Assembly (NCBI RefSeq): GCF_029395435.1
Contig: NZ_CP113915.1
Coordinates: 1,860,001 to 1,924,000 of the forward strand
Origin: Bifidobacterium sp. ESL0790
GTDB taxonomy: Bacteria; Actinomycetota; Actinomycetes; Actinomycetales; Bifidobacteriaceae
Length of the DNA stretch: 64,000 nt
Direction of reading: 5' to 3'
The number at the start of each line of letters is the position of its first letter. Position 1 is the stretch's first letter. This document shows, piece after piece, positions 8,207 to 16,938 of this stretch. Under the pieces are notes generated by a model. It did not search any database. It had not been told where the DNA came from and was given only the letters and a program-made list of their open reading frames with translations. Both the position numbers and the translations under genes were made by a program.

Positions 8207-9841
8207 TTAGCCTTCGAGGTCGATGTTCTCGATCGCGGCCTTCTCGATCGGCAGCGCCTTGATGAAGCGGGCGAAGAAGTCCTCGAACCCGGCCACGTCC
8301 TTGGGATCAGGCTGCTCGGTGGTCGACTCGGCGTCGGCGAAGACGCGCTTGTCGAGGTACTCGTCGAGCGGAGTGTCCTTGTGCCACAGATAATCCGCGA
8401 GCACCGCCATGCCCCACGCACCACCTTCGGCCGCCGTCGACATCACCTTGATGGGGGTGTTGAACGCCGCCGCGAGAATCTTCTGCGCCACCTTGGGCGT
8501 GGTAAAGATGCCGCCGTGGCCGACCATCGAGTCGACACGCACGTGCTCGCCTTTGGTCATGATGTCCATGCCGATCTTGACCGGCGAGAAGGCGCCGAAC
8601 AGCTGGGCGCGCATGAAGTTCGCGAGGTTCATCTTCGACTCGGGGCCGCGCGCGAACACGGGACGCCCCTCCTCGAGGCCGGCCAGGAACTCGCCGGAAT
8701 AGAAGCAGTAGTTGATCAGCCCGCCGGCGTTCGCGTCGGCGTCGGGCCCGATGGCCGCGCGGAAGAGGGTGCCGTAGAGCGTGCCGGCGTCGAGCGGGGT
8801 GCCGATGGCCTTGGCGAACTCGCTGAAGACCTTGATCCAAGCGTTGAGGTCGGAGGTGAAGTTGTTGGCGTGGCTCATGCCGCACGGGTCGCCCGCAGGC
8901 GTGGAGACCAGGTCGACCTCGGGATGCAGACGCTCGAGTGGATGGTCGAGCACCACCGAAGCGAAGATAGAGGTGCCGGCGGAGACGTTGCCGGTGCCGA
9001 CTTTCACGGAATTCGTCGCGACCATGCCGGTGCCGGAATCGCCTTCAGGAGGCGCCAGCGGCGTGCCGGGCCGCAACGTGCCGGTGGGGTCGAGCAGTTT
9101 CGCGCCCTCGGCGGTCAACGTGCCGGCGTCGCTTCCGGCGACCAGCGGAGTGGGCAGCAAATCCTCGATCTTCCAAGGCTGCGCGGCGACCTCGGGCAGG
9201 GCCGCGAACTGGGCGAGCATGTGCTGGTTCCAGCCGTGGGTCTGCGGGTCGATGGGGAACATGCCGGAGGCGTCGTCCACGCCGAGCACCTTCTTGCCGG
9301 TGAGCATCCAGTGGACATAACCCGCGAGCGTGGTGAAGAACGCGACCTGCGGCACGTGCTCCTCCTTGTTGAGGATGCACTGGTAGAGATGTGCGATCGA
9401 CCAGCGTTCGGGGATGTTGTATTGGAAGAGTTCGGAGAGCTTCTCGTGGGCGTCGTGCGTGTTGGAGTTGCGCCAGGTGCGGAAGGGGACGAGCAGCTTG
9501 CCGTCTTTGTCGAACGCAAGGTAGCCATGCATCATCGCGGAGAATCCCATGGTGCCGATCCGGGTGAGCTTCTCGCCGTAGGCGTTCTCGACGTCGTAGG
9601 CCAGCGAGGCGTAGGCGGCTTGCAGGCCCGACCACACCTCGTCAAGCGAGTAGGTCCACAGGCCGTTCTCCAGATGGTTCTCCCAGCTGTGCTCGCCCGC
9701 CGCGATGGTGGAATAGGTGTCGTCGATCAGCACGGCCTTGATGCGCGTGGATCCGAATTCGATGCCGAGCGAGGTCTTGCCCGCGCGAATCTTCTCCGCG
9801 ATGGACCCCACATGCTCCGTGCCGTTTTCCGTCATTGCCAT
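8207..9841 (-). CDS. araB: Ribulokinase (FGGY family)
   Basis: A 544-residue FGGY carbohydrate kinase that phosphorylates L-ribulose. The N-terminal phosphate motif LGIEFGSTRIKAVLID is near residue 25. The middle of the protein carries the second ATPase-fold signature (GDSGTGMVATNSV, then VSAGTS), and the adenosine-side TAAEGGAWGMA motif lies near the C-terminus. It is of the actinobacterial ribulokinase type rather than the E. coli type. The ATG at 9841 has AAAGGAG nine bases upstream; a second ATG two codons in is less well placed. It is the first gene of the ara unit, with an AraQ-like operator about 90 bp upstream. Confidence 0.93.
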   Translation of the reverse strand: MAMTENGTEHVGSIAEKIRAGKTSLGIEFGSTRIKAVLIDDTYSTIAAGEHSWENHLENGLWTYSLDEVWSGLQAAYASLAYDVENAYGEKLTRIGTMGFSAMMHGYLAFDKDGKLLVPFRTWRNSNTHDAHEKLSELFQYNIPERWSIAHLYQCILNKEEHVPQVAFFTTLAGYVHWMLTGKKVLGVDDASGMFPIDPQTHGWNQHMLAQFAALPEVAAQPWKIEDLLPTPLVAGSDAGTLTAEGAKLLDPTGTLRPGTPLAPPEGDSGTGMVATNSVKVGTGNVSAGTSIFASVVLDHPLERLHPEVDLVSTPAGDPCGMSHANNFTSDLNAWIKVFSEFAKAIGTPLDAGTLYGTLFRAAIGPDADANAGGLINYCFYSGEFLAGLEEGRPVFARGPESKMNLANFMRAQLFGAFSPVKIGMDIMTKGEHVRVDSMVGHGGIFTTPKVAQKILAAAFNTPIKVMSTAAEGGAWGMAVLADYLWHKDTPLDEYLDKRVFADAESTTEQPDPKDVAGFEDFFARFIKALPIEKAAIENIDLEG

Positions 9842-9921
9842 GTTGACCAGCTCCTTTACTGTCGTTCAAACCACGTTATCGGCGCCATGACGCCGTTTCG
9901 CCGGTAACGTCACCACGCTTA

Positions 9922-9935
9922 TGTGAACGCTAACA
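9922..9935. promoter_or_regulatory. AraQ/LacI-type operator upstream of araB
   Basis: TGTGAACGCTAACA is a near-palindrome around a central CG that fits the bifidobacterial AraQ pattern (TGTTAGCGCTAACA-like). It lies 81-94 bp before the araB start and shares TGAACG and terminal ACA with the palindrome in front of the adjacent LacI gene. Confidence 0.65.
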
Positions 9936-10021
9936 ACTTATACGTCCATATACTACTACGTCCATTGTCATTTCTCCAACCACGCGGATTTGGAGGCAGT
10001 GGGGCTTGGAAATATGAGGGC

Positions 10022-10130
10022 TTGCGACAGACAGGTTTGACGATCAACAGGTTTATGGGAGGCAAGTTTGCGGTAGGTAGGTTTGACGATAAACAGGTTC
10101 GCGGCAGGCAAGTTTGCGACAGGCGGATTG
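10022..10130. repeat. Two-copy direct repeat of about 48 bp
   Basis: AGGTTTGACGAT-N-AACAGGTT followed by GGCAAGTTTGCG occurs twice in tandem (about 10032 and 10079), and a partial third match (CTTGCGACAGAC) precedes them. No gene is credible in 9942-10374; the rest of the gap shows only a weak AGAAAAC/GTTTTCT hairpin near 10265-10292 that may end the LacI transcript. Confidence 0.55.
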
Positions 10131-10374
10131 GCCAAAACAACAGAGTCTGCGCCGACAGACTTCACGACAACGAACCAAAATAACCCGCAATCAATACGTC
10201 AGGCAGTATGCGCGACTTGAGGAGTTGGCGAACCCGCAGGATTCTTCAACGGCAAATATCCGATAGAAAACTGGCACATCACATCCGTTTTCTGCCACCA
10301 AAATCCCTTAACAGATATCGAACAAAATGACACCACAATCTGTCCGAGTTACTCCGTCGAAACCTCACGAACCT

Positions 10375-11490
10375 TTAGAAGTGCGGAACGGGGCCGAGCG
10401 AACGTCGCTGGACGACCTGGGCCGGAATGAGGCCCGCACCATGGGCGCTGGATACGAATGCGGTCTCGCCGCCCTCCCCCAACAGCCGCAGCGTCTCGCG
10501 CATCGCGGCGGTGCCCAGCTCCTCGAAATCGGGGCGCACCGTGGTCAGCGGAGGCAACATGTTGTCCATGCCGGTCATGTCGTCGAAGCCCACGAGGCTG
10601 ATGTCGGTCGGAATCTTGAGGCCGTGCTCATGCAGGGCGCGCGCCACGCCGAGGGCCTGCGCGTCGTTGGCGGTGATGACGACGGTCGGTTTGCTCGCAC
10701 CGGCCGAACCGAGGTGCTCAAGCTCGTGGTTCATGCGCGCGTAGGCTTCGGAGGCGTCCCACGAGGAGCATTGCACGATCTGGGTCTCTAGCGAATACGC
10801 GGCCGAGGCCTTGCGCCAGGCGGCCAGACGGGTGGAGGCGTCGCGCCACTGCAACGGCCCCGAGAAATACATCGTCGAGCGGTGCCCGAAGCGCGCCACA
10901 AGCCGCGCAACCTCGGCCATCGCGCCCCACTGGTCGATGCCGACGATGGCGGTGCAGCCTCGCTCGCCGGAGTCCATCAGCCGCCCGGCCTGGCTCATCG
11001 AAAGGCCGCCGTGTGTGGAGGTGACGAGCACCCTGGGCTGGCTCAGCCGGGCGCGGCAGGCGTCGGCGAACATCACGTCGGTGGGGGTCAGGAAGATGAA
11101 CGCGTCGACGTTCTGCTCGTCGAAGGTCTGGCAGAGCTCGTTGAACTCCTCCTGCGTGCACAGCGCCTCGTGCACCATCGAGACGTTCATGAAGAAGCCG
11201 TGGCGGCGGGCCAGCGACTCGATGGAGGCGATGGACGAGGAGGGGCCAAAGAAATGAATGCCGCCGGCGATCAGGCCGATGGTTCGGGAGCGGTGCGAGG
11301 CCAGGGTGCGCGCCGAGTTGCTGGGGCGGTAGCCGAGGGCGTCGATCGCGCTTTGCACGCGGGCGCGGGTGGCGTCGGAGACGTCCTGCGAGTGGTTGAT
11401 GACGCGGGATACCGTCTGGTGGCTGACGCCGGCCATTTTGGCGACCTCGAACATCGACGGACGCTTTTTCGCGCGACCTGAACCAGCCAT
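10375..11490 (-). CDS. araQ: LacI-family regulator, AraQ-like
   Basis: A 371-residue LacI-family repressor. The helix-turn-helix (about residues 13-40, MFEVAKMAGVSHQTVSRVIN) precedes a full effector-binding domain ending at VGFDDMTGMDNMLPPLTTVRPDFEELG. The start at 11490 has GGGAGGTG immediately upstream; the open frame extends nine codons further but without a ribosome site. Its position beside araB, and near-identical operators in front of araB and itself, make it the likely AraQ, which is known to control arabinose and central carbon genes in bifidobacteria. The symbol rests on position and operator, not on a database match. Confidence 0.78.
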   Translation of the reverse strand: MAGSGRAKKRPSMFEVAKMAGVSHQTVSRVINHSQDVSDATRARVQSAIDALGYRPSNSARTLASHRSRTIGLIAGGIHFFGPSSSIASIESLARRHGFFMNVSMVHEALCTQEEFNELCQTFDEQNVDAFIFLTPTDVMFADACRARLSQPRVLVTSTHGGLSMSQAGRLMDSGERGCTAIVGIDQWGAMAEVARLVARFGHRSTMYFSGPLQWRDASTRLAAWRKASAAYSLETQIVQCSSWDASEAYARMNHELEHLGSAGASKPTVVITANDAQALGVARALHEHGLKIPTDISLVGFDDMTGMDNMLPPLTTVRPDFEELGTAAMRETLRLLGEGGETAFVSSAHGAGLIPAQVVQRRSLGPVPHF

Positions 11491-11528
11491 GACACACCTC
11501 CCGATAGCCACCATCACACTGTGGCGCA

Positions 11529-11540
11529 GTGAACGTTCAC
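11529..11540. promoter_or_regulatory. Autoregulatory operator of the AraQ-like gene
   Basis: A perfect 12-bp palindrome GTGAACGTTCAC, with a further A on the right giving TGAACGTTCACA. It lies 39-50 bp before the regulator's start codon and closely resembles the site upstream of araB. Confidence 0.65.
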
Positions 11541-11640
11541 AAGTCTACCCCAACCGAAGTATTGTCATACTCCCCGTCCCAAACCCCGGATTTCAAGGCA
11601 TTACCGCCGCTTTGCGGAGACCAACCATAAGAGATGAGGG

Positions 11641-12702
11641 TCAGAGGAGGTGCCAGGTTTGGCGGTGGAGTGAGGTGGGGCCGTGGGCGGCGATGGCGGC
11701 GCGGTGGGCGGCGGAACCGTAACCCTTGTTGTGGGCCCACTGGTAGGGCTCGTAGCGCGGGTTGCCCTGCGAGATGCTGACCATGAGGCGGTCTCGGGTC
11801 ACCTTGGCGATTACCGAAGCGGCGGAGACCAGCGCGCAGCTTTGGTCCGCCTTCACCTTGGTGTGCACCGCGGCGTCGATGGGCAGCACCGGGGCGTCGA
11901 ACGTGCCCGCGGCCTTGGAGATGTAGTCGTATGGGCCGTCGAGGATCGCGCCGACGCGCAGTGGCCGCGTCATGGCGGTTTCATCATCCAGGATGACCGC
12001 GTCTTCGGTGACGTCCAGCTCGTTCTCCACGGATTTCAGGGCGCGCAGGGCGGCGATGCCCAGGGCGTAGGAGATGCCCCACTCGTCGATCTCGACGTTG
12101 GTGGCCTGGCCGACAGCGCTGGCCGCGCACCAACCGCGCAGCCCGTCGAACATCGATTCGCGCTGATGCTCGCTGAGCAGCTTGGAATCGGCGACACCTT
12201 CCGGCACCTCGAGACTGTCGACGTCACGCGCCCACACGGCCGCCGCGCCCACCATCACCGGGCCGGCCAGCGCGCCGCGACCCACCTCGTCGAAGCCGAC
12301 GATGAGGTCGAAGCCTTGGGCCGCCAACGAACGTTCGAAGTCGAGCGTGGGCACGATGCGGTGTGACGATGATTTGCGAGCGCGACGCGGTGTGGCCTTC
12401 GCTATCTTGGACTTTTCCGATGAAGACGTCGCCTCCTCGACCAAAGGAGATTTCGTATGCGCCGTCGTCTTCTTCGACTTCGGCACGGCTACCCACCTGC
12501 CGCTGGAATATTTTGATTGAACGGATTTGGCCTTCAATGATAATGGTTCAGACGACGATGTAACTGACGAAACTTGCTCCGTCACCGAAGCCGACCCACG
12601 ATCCCCCTTGCCAAACGCCTCATCCAACAAGGGTAAAGCGCCTTGAGATTCCTGAGATTTTGGGGATTCCTGAGCGCCCTGCGTCTCGTGTGAAGAAGCC
12701 AT
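11641..12702 (-). CDS. rnhB: Ribonuclease HII with long N-terminal extension
   Basis: Removes ribonucleotides from RNA-DNA hybrids. The type 2 RNase H core begins near residue 130 and keeps all signatures: GFDEVGRGALAGP (D138, E139), AILDG (D255) and KADQSCALVSAASVIAKVTRD (D286). The first 115 or so residues are a Ser/Lys/Glu-rich extension without recognisable domain; the family is normally about 200-260 residues, here 353. The ATG at 12702 has GGGGAAG in the end of lepB as its ribosome site. Separated from the lepB stop by only a few bases, so the two are cotranscribed and probably translationally coupled. Confidence 0.93.
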   Translation of the reverse strand: MASSHETQGAQESPKSQESQGALPLLDEAFGKGDRGSASVTEQVSSVTSSSEPLSLKAKSVQSKYSSGRWVAVPKSKKTTAHTKSPLVEEATSSSEKSKIAKATPRRARKSSSHRIVPTLDFERSLAAQGFDLIVGFDEVGRGALAGPVMVGAAAVWARDVDSLEVPEGVADSKLLSEHQRESMFDGLRGWCAASAVGQATNVEIDEWGISYALGIAALRALKSVENELDVTEDAVILDDETAMTRPLRVGAILDGPYDYISKAAGTFDAPVLPIDAAVHTKVKADQSCALVSAASVIAKVTRDRLMVSISQGNPRYEPYQWAHNKGYGSAAHRAAIAAHGPTSLHRQTWHLL

Positions 12703-12707
12703 CACGC

Positions 12708-13463
12708 CTACTTCCCCGGCGCGCTCGGCACGCCCGGCACGGCGGCGAACACCTCATGATGCGATTTCATCACGCCGAAGCGGGCGAAGGGCCAGATGGT
12801 GAGCACCGCCACGCCCTCGACGTCGCTGATCGGCACCAGCCCGCCATCACCATCGTCGGCGTGGTAGCGCGAATCGGCGGAATCGGAACGGTTGTCACCC
12901 ATGACGAAGAGGTGGCCGGCGGTCACATTGACCTTGAAGGCGAAGTTGCTGGGGTTGACGCCCGGTTTGATATACGAGGTCTCGTCGACCGCCACGCCGT
13001 TGACGGTGACCGGCGCCCCGGCGCCCTTGCACTCCACCGAGTCACCGGGCAGACCGATGAGCCGCTTGATGAGGTCGTCGGATTCCAGTCCAGGCTGATC
13101 GCGGAGCCAGTTGGCCGGGTCCTTGAAGACGATGACGTCGCCGCGCTTGAGTTTGAACACCCCCGGATCGAGTTTGTTGGTGACCACGTGGTCGCCGATC
13201 TCGATCGTGTCGAGCATGGAGCCGGAGGGGATCTTGTAGATGCCGAGGACGAAGACGCGCAGCAGGACCATCACGACGATGACGACAAGCGTGCTGATGA
13301 CGACGTCCTTGACCCCCGACGTGTCTTCCGGGCCGCTTTTGTGCTCGGGGCGTTCGGCGAGGGTGCGGGGCCTCGGGCGCGGATCGACGCCGTAACCCGC
13401 CACGTCGACGATATGGGAATCGTTCATCCCTCCGTCGTCAAACGGTGTTCCTTCGGACGCCAT
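12708..13463 (-). CDS. lepB: Signal peptidase I
   Basis: A 251-residue membrane serine protease that cleaves secretory signal peptides. A long Arg/Pro-rich cytoplasmic N-terminus leads to one transmembrane helix (about 53-75). The nucleophile S82 is in KIPSGSM, the general base K133 is in IKRLIGLPGD, and the GDNRSDSADSR box follows. The ATG at 13463 is preceded by GGGGAGG at seven bases. It lies downstream of rplS beyond a terminator and a family B palindrome, and is followed directly by rnhB. Confidence 0.95.
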   Translation of the reverse strand: MASEGTPFDDGGMNDSHIVDVAGYGVDPRPRPRTLAERPEHKSGPEDTSGVKDVVISTLVVIVVMVLLRVFVLGIYKIPSGSMLDTIEIGDHVVTNKLDPGVFKLKRGDVIVFKDPANWLRDQPGLESDDLIKRLIGLPGDSVECKGAGAPVTVNGVAVDETSYIKPGVNPSNFAFKVNVTAGHLFVMGDNRSDSADSRYHADDGDGGLVPISDVEGVAVLTIWPFARFGVMKSHHEVFAAVPGVPSAPGK

Positions 13464-13517
13464 ACACACCTCCCCGGTTCATTCGCCTCAATATTACACA
13501 CCCTAACGGATGCCGAA

Positions 13518-13567
13518 CCAGTGGGAAAAGCACCTTTTCGGGCCTGTTTTGGTGCTTTTTCCACTGG
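13518..13567. repeat. Family B palindrome, copy 1
   Basis: CAGTGGGAAAAGCACC ... GGTGCTTTTTCCACTG, a near-perfect inverted repeat with an interior AAAA/TTTT-flanked GCACC stem. It lies 55 bp upstream of the lepB start. It resembles a bidirectional intrinsic terminator whose A- and T-tracts are themselves capped by CAGTGG/CCACTG. Confidence 0.8.
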
Positions 13568-13592
13568 GTGGGTGAGTAAGCACCGGATACGG

Positions 13593-13628
13593 AAAAGCGA
13601 CCGGACCCGGCTGGGGGTGGTCGCTTTT
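13593..13628 (-). terminator. rplS terminator
   Basis: On the minus strand AAAAGCGACC pairs with GGTCGCTTTT around a GC-rich loop, about 20 bases after the rplS stop. Classic intrinsic terminator. Confidence 0.85.
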
Positions 13629-13648
13629 CGGTTGAGCTAAGCTTTCGC

Positions 13649-14017
13649 TCAGGCCTTCTCGTTGTTGTCCTGGCGCTCGACGATTCGAGCGGCCTTGCCA
13701 CGCAGCGAACGAAGGTAATAGAGCTTCGCACGACGCACACGGCCACGGCGGGTCACCTTGACGGAGTCGATCACCGGGGAGTGCAGCGGGAAACGACGCT
13801 CGACGCCGCAACCGAAGCTGACCTTACGCACGACGAAGGTCTCGCGCACGCCCGCGCCCTGACGCGCGATGACGACGCCCGTGAACGCCTGCAGACGGGT
13901 GTTGTTGCCCTCCTGAATCTTGACGTTAACCTCGACGGTGTCTCCAGGACGGAAATCCGGAATGCTCTCGGCGGGCTTCAAATGCTTGGCATCAAATGCC
14001 TCAATAGCGTTAACCAT
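13649..14017 (-). CDS. rplS: 50S ribosomal protein L19
   Basis: A 122-residue protein at the 30S-50S interface. The full bL19 signature is present ([47 protein letters not shown] split over about residues 22-75, then RRAKLYYLR). The start at 14017 has AGGTGA just upstream; the open frame continues 11 codons further but these are not L19-like. Terminated by its own hairpin before lepB. Confidence 0.97.
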   Translation of the reverse strand: MVNAIEAFDAKHLKPAESIPDFRPGDTVEVNVKIQEGNNTRLQAFTGVVIARQGAGVRETFVVRKVSFGCGVERRFPLHSPVIDSVKVTRRGRVRRAKLYYLRSLRGKAARIVERQDNNEKA

Positions 14018-14282
14018 TGCTTCACCTGTCGCTGCCGCATACCAGCGCACATATCAGGGGCGCGGTTCACTCGCCGGAATCGAAAACTCCGAAGAGGAAC
14101 GCACCCAATCCAATGTCCGACGGACATCCCGCCGAATATCAGCCGATTCGCCGCGACTGGCCAACGCCACGCGGCTGAACCCAAGAAGAAGCGGGTCTAT
14201 GCGGCAACCCGTTTCTCGGCATAACAAACTTTAATTCTAGCGAAGTATAACGACAGATATGGTATTCGACCTCAGCCTTGGC

Positions 14283-14546
14283 CGGAAGGTCACGGCTGTA
14301 TTCGATATCCTTCGGCAGACGCGAGGCCTGGTTGGTGTAGATGGCCACGCCGATCATGACGAGCGCGAAAAGCACCATGTCAACCACGAACTTGAGGCAA
14401 TTGTCGCGGAAATCGCCATCCGAATAGCTGGGCCTGGTCGTTTTGCCATAGAGGTAGCCGAGGAAAAGAGGGCCGTTCACGAGCACGGTGAGGCCCAGGG
14501 AATAGAGCATGGCGTTTATCACGCGCCGCAGGCTTATCAGTCTCAT
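14283..14546 (-). pseudogene. Truncated N-terminal remnant of a DUF2207-like membrane protein
   Basis: The 88 residues read from the ATG at 14546 match the start of the neighbouring gene at 16287: two transmembrane helices, then TNxxSRLPxDIxYSRDLP. Similarity stops abruptly after SRDLP at about 14283, and the frame continues to 14139 in unrelated sequence, including part of the rplS upstream region. Even the ribosome site is shared (AAGGGGTGAAT against AAAGGGGCGAAT). This is the head of a duplicated gene that lost its body. A short functional two-helix protein cannot be excluded. Confidence 0.7.
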
Positions 14547-14673
14547 ATTCACCCCTTATCTCGCACCACGTCAACTTCGCTTCACTCAGAATACCCAGCT
14601 TGACTGCGAATCCATCAAACGGTCTTATCTGACAAATGTTCTGGATTCAACCGGGCTTCATGACCTTATGACT

Positions 14674-16287
14674 TTATGACCTCGTATTGGCCATCATGCC
14701 CGGCATCGATGCACCGGGAGCCGTGGGCCCGCCCATGACGATGCCCTCGTAATTGGTGCCGTAGTAGTTATAGGCCTCCATCACCGCATAAACGTAGATA
14801 TAGACGGAAAGCTGGCGGCACGTGCCTTCGCTCAGGCCAAGCGCGGTGGCGTAGATGAGGTACTGGCCCCAAAGCTCCACATCGGCGGCGTCACGCGACG
14901 AGAAATCGCTGAAATCACGCAGGTATTTCTTGAGGCCCAACAGCTGGATAGCCGCGCGCTTGCCTTCCACGGTCAGGGAATATGGCTGCGAGCAAAACAG
15001 CGTCGTCACGCCGATGACGGAGCCCAAGGCGCCGAGGCCGATCGCCAAGTAGCCTGCATTGTCGTCCCATAGCTCCGCGAGGGGGTGGGCACCGAAGATG
15101 ATGGCCGCCGTCATGGCAAACAACAGCAAAAGCATTCGGCCCATGTTGTATGCCACCAACTTCTCGTCGCGTAGCTCATAGCGCATCGCCTGGAAGAATC
15201 TGGCTTGGGGCTGATATCCCCTGAACAAGCCGTCGAAGGAGACCGGCTTCGGCGTCCTTATGCGCCGGCCGCTTTTGTCCTCGCTCTCACGCCTCCTCCT
15301 CATCTGTTCGTCCAGCGCCGCGTCCTCGGCGGAGCAGGCGGCGCGGAGCTGGTTCAGGTCGAACACCGTGCTGCGCCGCCAACGCGAGAAGTCGGTCAGG
15401 AATTTCAGGAACGCCCGCTCGGTGGACGACAGGGCGCTCAGAGGGTTCGGATTTTTCGAACCGTTTGAGCCATTCGAATTGTTTGGGTTGTTTGAACCGT
15501 TCGACGTCTGAGAATCCATGAAGGCCACGGGCATCACGGAGATCGTGCTCACCAAGCCCGACGGCTGGTTGACGTCGCCCACCCAGAATTGGCCGTAGGC
15601 GTTCTTGCGCAGCTTCGCGCCCAACGACGTGTTCCACAGGAACCGGCCCCACATGCCGCTCATGGGCGCGGGTCGCTTGGCGCGATGACGACCTTGGCGG
15701 CGCGAGGATTGGCCGGAATCATTGGCGGCGTTTTGCGCCTCCGTTTGGGCGGCGATTGCGGCGGCGGACGAACGTTGCGCCTCAGCGACCTCACGCATGC
15801 GGCCCTGCAGCCCGGCGTCATCGGGACGGCGCAGGTCGAAGCCCTCGTAATCGGCGGCGACGCCTGGATAGATGGCGATGAGCTTCTTCTCCTCCAACGC
15901 GAGCAACGTGGCGGCCATGGCCGACGATCCGATATTGATCGCGCGCGAGAACGCCGCGGGAGGCGGGTCGATGACGTCGTTGAACAGCGTGGCGCACCCA
16001 GGGCTCATCGTGGGCAGATCACGGCTGTAATCGATGTCGTGCGGCAAGCGCGAGCTCAGGTTCGTGTAGATGACCACGCCGAGCGCCACAATCGTGAACA
16101 GCACCAGAATGACGAGAAAATGGGTGAGATCATCCTGATAATCGAGATTCGTGATGTCGGATTCATCGTCGTCGCCGAACTTCACGCCCAAAAGATACAC
16201 GCCGAGGAACGGGATGCCTATTATCGCGGTGAAGACAAGGGCGACGAGTATGGCGTTCAGCACGTGCCTCGGACTCATTGATTTCAT
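14674..16287 (-). CDS. DUF2207-type membrane protein lacking the extracellular N-terminal domain
   Basis: A 537-residue relative of the four DUF2207 proteins at 21-32 kb. It keeps two N-terminal helices, the DYSRDLP hinge, the cytoplasmic region (AATLLALEEKKLIAIYPG near residue 130), a second helix pair (about 390-450) and the family tail pattern KYLRDFSDFSSRDAADVELWGQYLIYATALG. It lacks the long extracellular YHSLDYDAxVxxNGD domain that starts the others and has no Gly-rich end. A low-complexity N/S/G stretch (SNGSNNPNNSNGS) interrupts the middle. The ATG at 16287 has AAAGGGG upstream. Role unknown; DUF2207 proteins are membrane proteins often coded near LemA. Confidence 0.7.
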   Translation of the reverse strand: MKSMSPRHVLNAILVALVFTAIIGIPFLGVYLLGVKFGDDDESDITNLDYQDDLTHFLVILVLFTIVALGVVIYTNLSSRLPHDIDYSRDLPTMSPGCATLFNDVIDPPPAAFSRAINIGSSAMAATLLALEEKKLIAIYPGVAADYEGFDLRRPDDAGLQGRMREVAEAQRSSAAAIAAQTEAQNAANDSGQSSRRQGRHRAKRPAPMSGMWGRFLWNTSLGAKLRKNAYGQFWVGDVNQPSGLVSTISVMPVAFMDSQTSNGSNNPNNSNGSNGSKNPNPLSALSSTERAFLKFLTDFSRWRRSTVFDLNQLRAACSAEDAALDEQMRRRRESEDKSGRRIRTPKPVSFDGLFRGYQPQARFFQAMRYELRDEKLVAYNMGRMLLLLFAMTAAIIFGAHPLAELWDDNAGYLAIGLGALGSVIGVTTLFCSQPYSLTVEGKRAAIQLLGLKKYLRDFSDFSSRDAADVELWGQYLIYATALGLSEGTCRQLSVYIYVYAVMEAYNYYGTNYEGIVMGGPTAPGASMPGMMANTRS

Positions 16288-16408
16288 ATTCGCCCCTTTG
16301 TTAACTTCGCTTCCTCCAGAATACGCAGCATGCCAGTCAATCGGTTGCATCGTCTTATATGGCTGACGAGCCGCGGAATATCAAAACCAACCAATAATCA
16401 ATCCCAAT

Positions 16409-16437
16409 TTGACAAGCCGCGGCGAGGCCCTTATCTT
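16409..16437 (+). promoter_or_regulatory. Sigma-70-type promoter, plus strand
   Basis: A TTGACA hexamer at 16409-16414, a 17-base spacer, then TATCTT at 16432-16437. It is correctly oriented for the small reading frame at 16492 and the ABC transporter genes at 16939. It would give the transporter mRNA a leader of about 500 bases. Confidence 0.6.
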
Positions 16438-16491
16438 TGGGGCGGTAATGAAAACCCGCGCACCGCGCGACTGCTTAAGGGGGTGGGGATC

Positions 16492-16572
16492 ATGACAAGC
16501 GATCTGCCTAATAGTTTCAGCGATCTGCATCATTTATGCGAAGCAACGAACCCACTCTCGATGAATAACTAG
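16492..16572 (+). CDS. Possible 26-residue leader or small protein
   Basis: A short frame (MTSDLPNSFSDLHHLCEATN, then six more residues) starts four bases after a very strong AAGGGGGTGGGG ribosome site and about 50 bases downstream of a good promoter. No homologue is recognised. It may be a leader peptide for the ABC genes or chance. The remaining 366 bases to the permease contain CGGCTGC-type short repeats (16700-16770) but no clear riboswitch or terminator. Confidence 0.35.
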   Translation: MTSDLPNSFSDLHHLCEATNPLSMNN

Positions 16573-16938
16573 AATCGGAAAACGGCGAATTTCGCGGCCA
16601 GCGTACTTGGTTCGCGGCATCTTTAGACACCAGGCCCACATACGACCATACGACGCCGAACTCTCGACGCCGCGTCCTTCGACGATGCCAAATCCAGAAA
16701 CCGCCTTTCGGCTGCATCACGGCTGCTTTATGACTGACTTATGGCTGCCGTATAGCTGCTATAGCTGCCTGTAGAAACGCGACGGCCCACCGCAGGCGCC
16801 TGGGTGCGCGCCAACGCGCCAAACCGGCGACCAACCAAGCGGCCGCACGCCAACCGGATTCATCGAGATTCCAACTGAAAACGCAAGTCCGCCCCACCGG
16901 GCAGGACCTGCGCAAGCCTTACGACACAAGGAATCCTC

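Noticed and set aside
8008..8424. Remnant of araD in the frame overlapping the araB end
   Set aside because: The frame mostly shadows araB, and its unique part has no epimerase motif.
9923..10183. Pentapeptide-like small proteins upstream of araB
   Set aside because: The apparent repeats arise from a two-copy DNA direct repeat read in several frames; no ribosome site supports translation.
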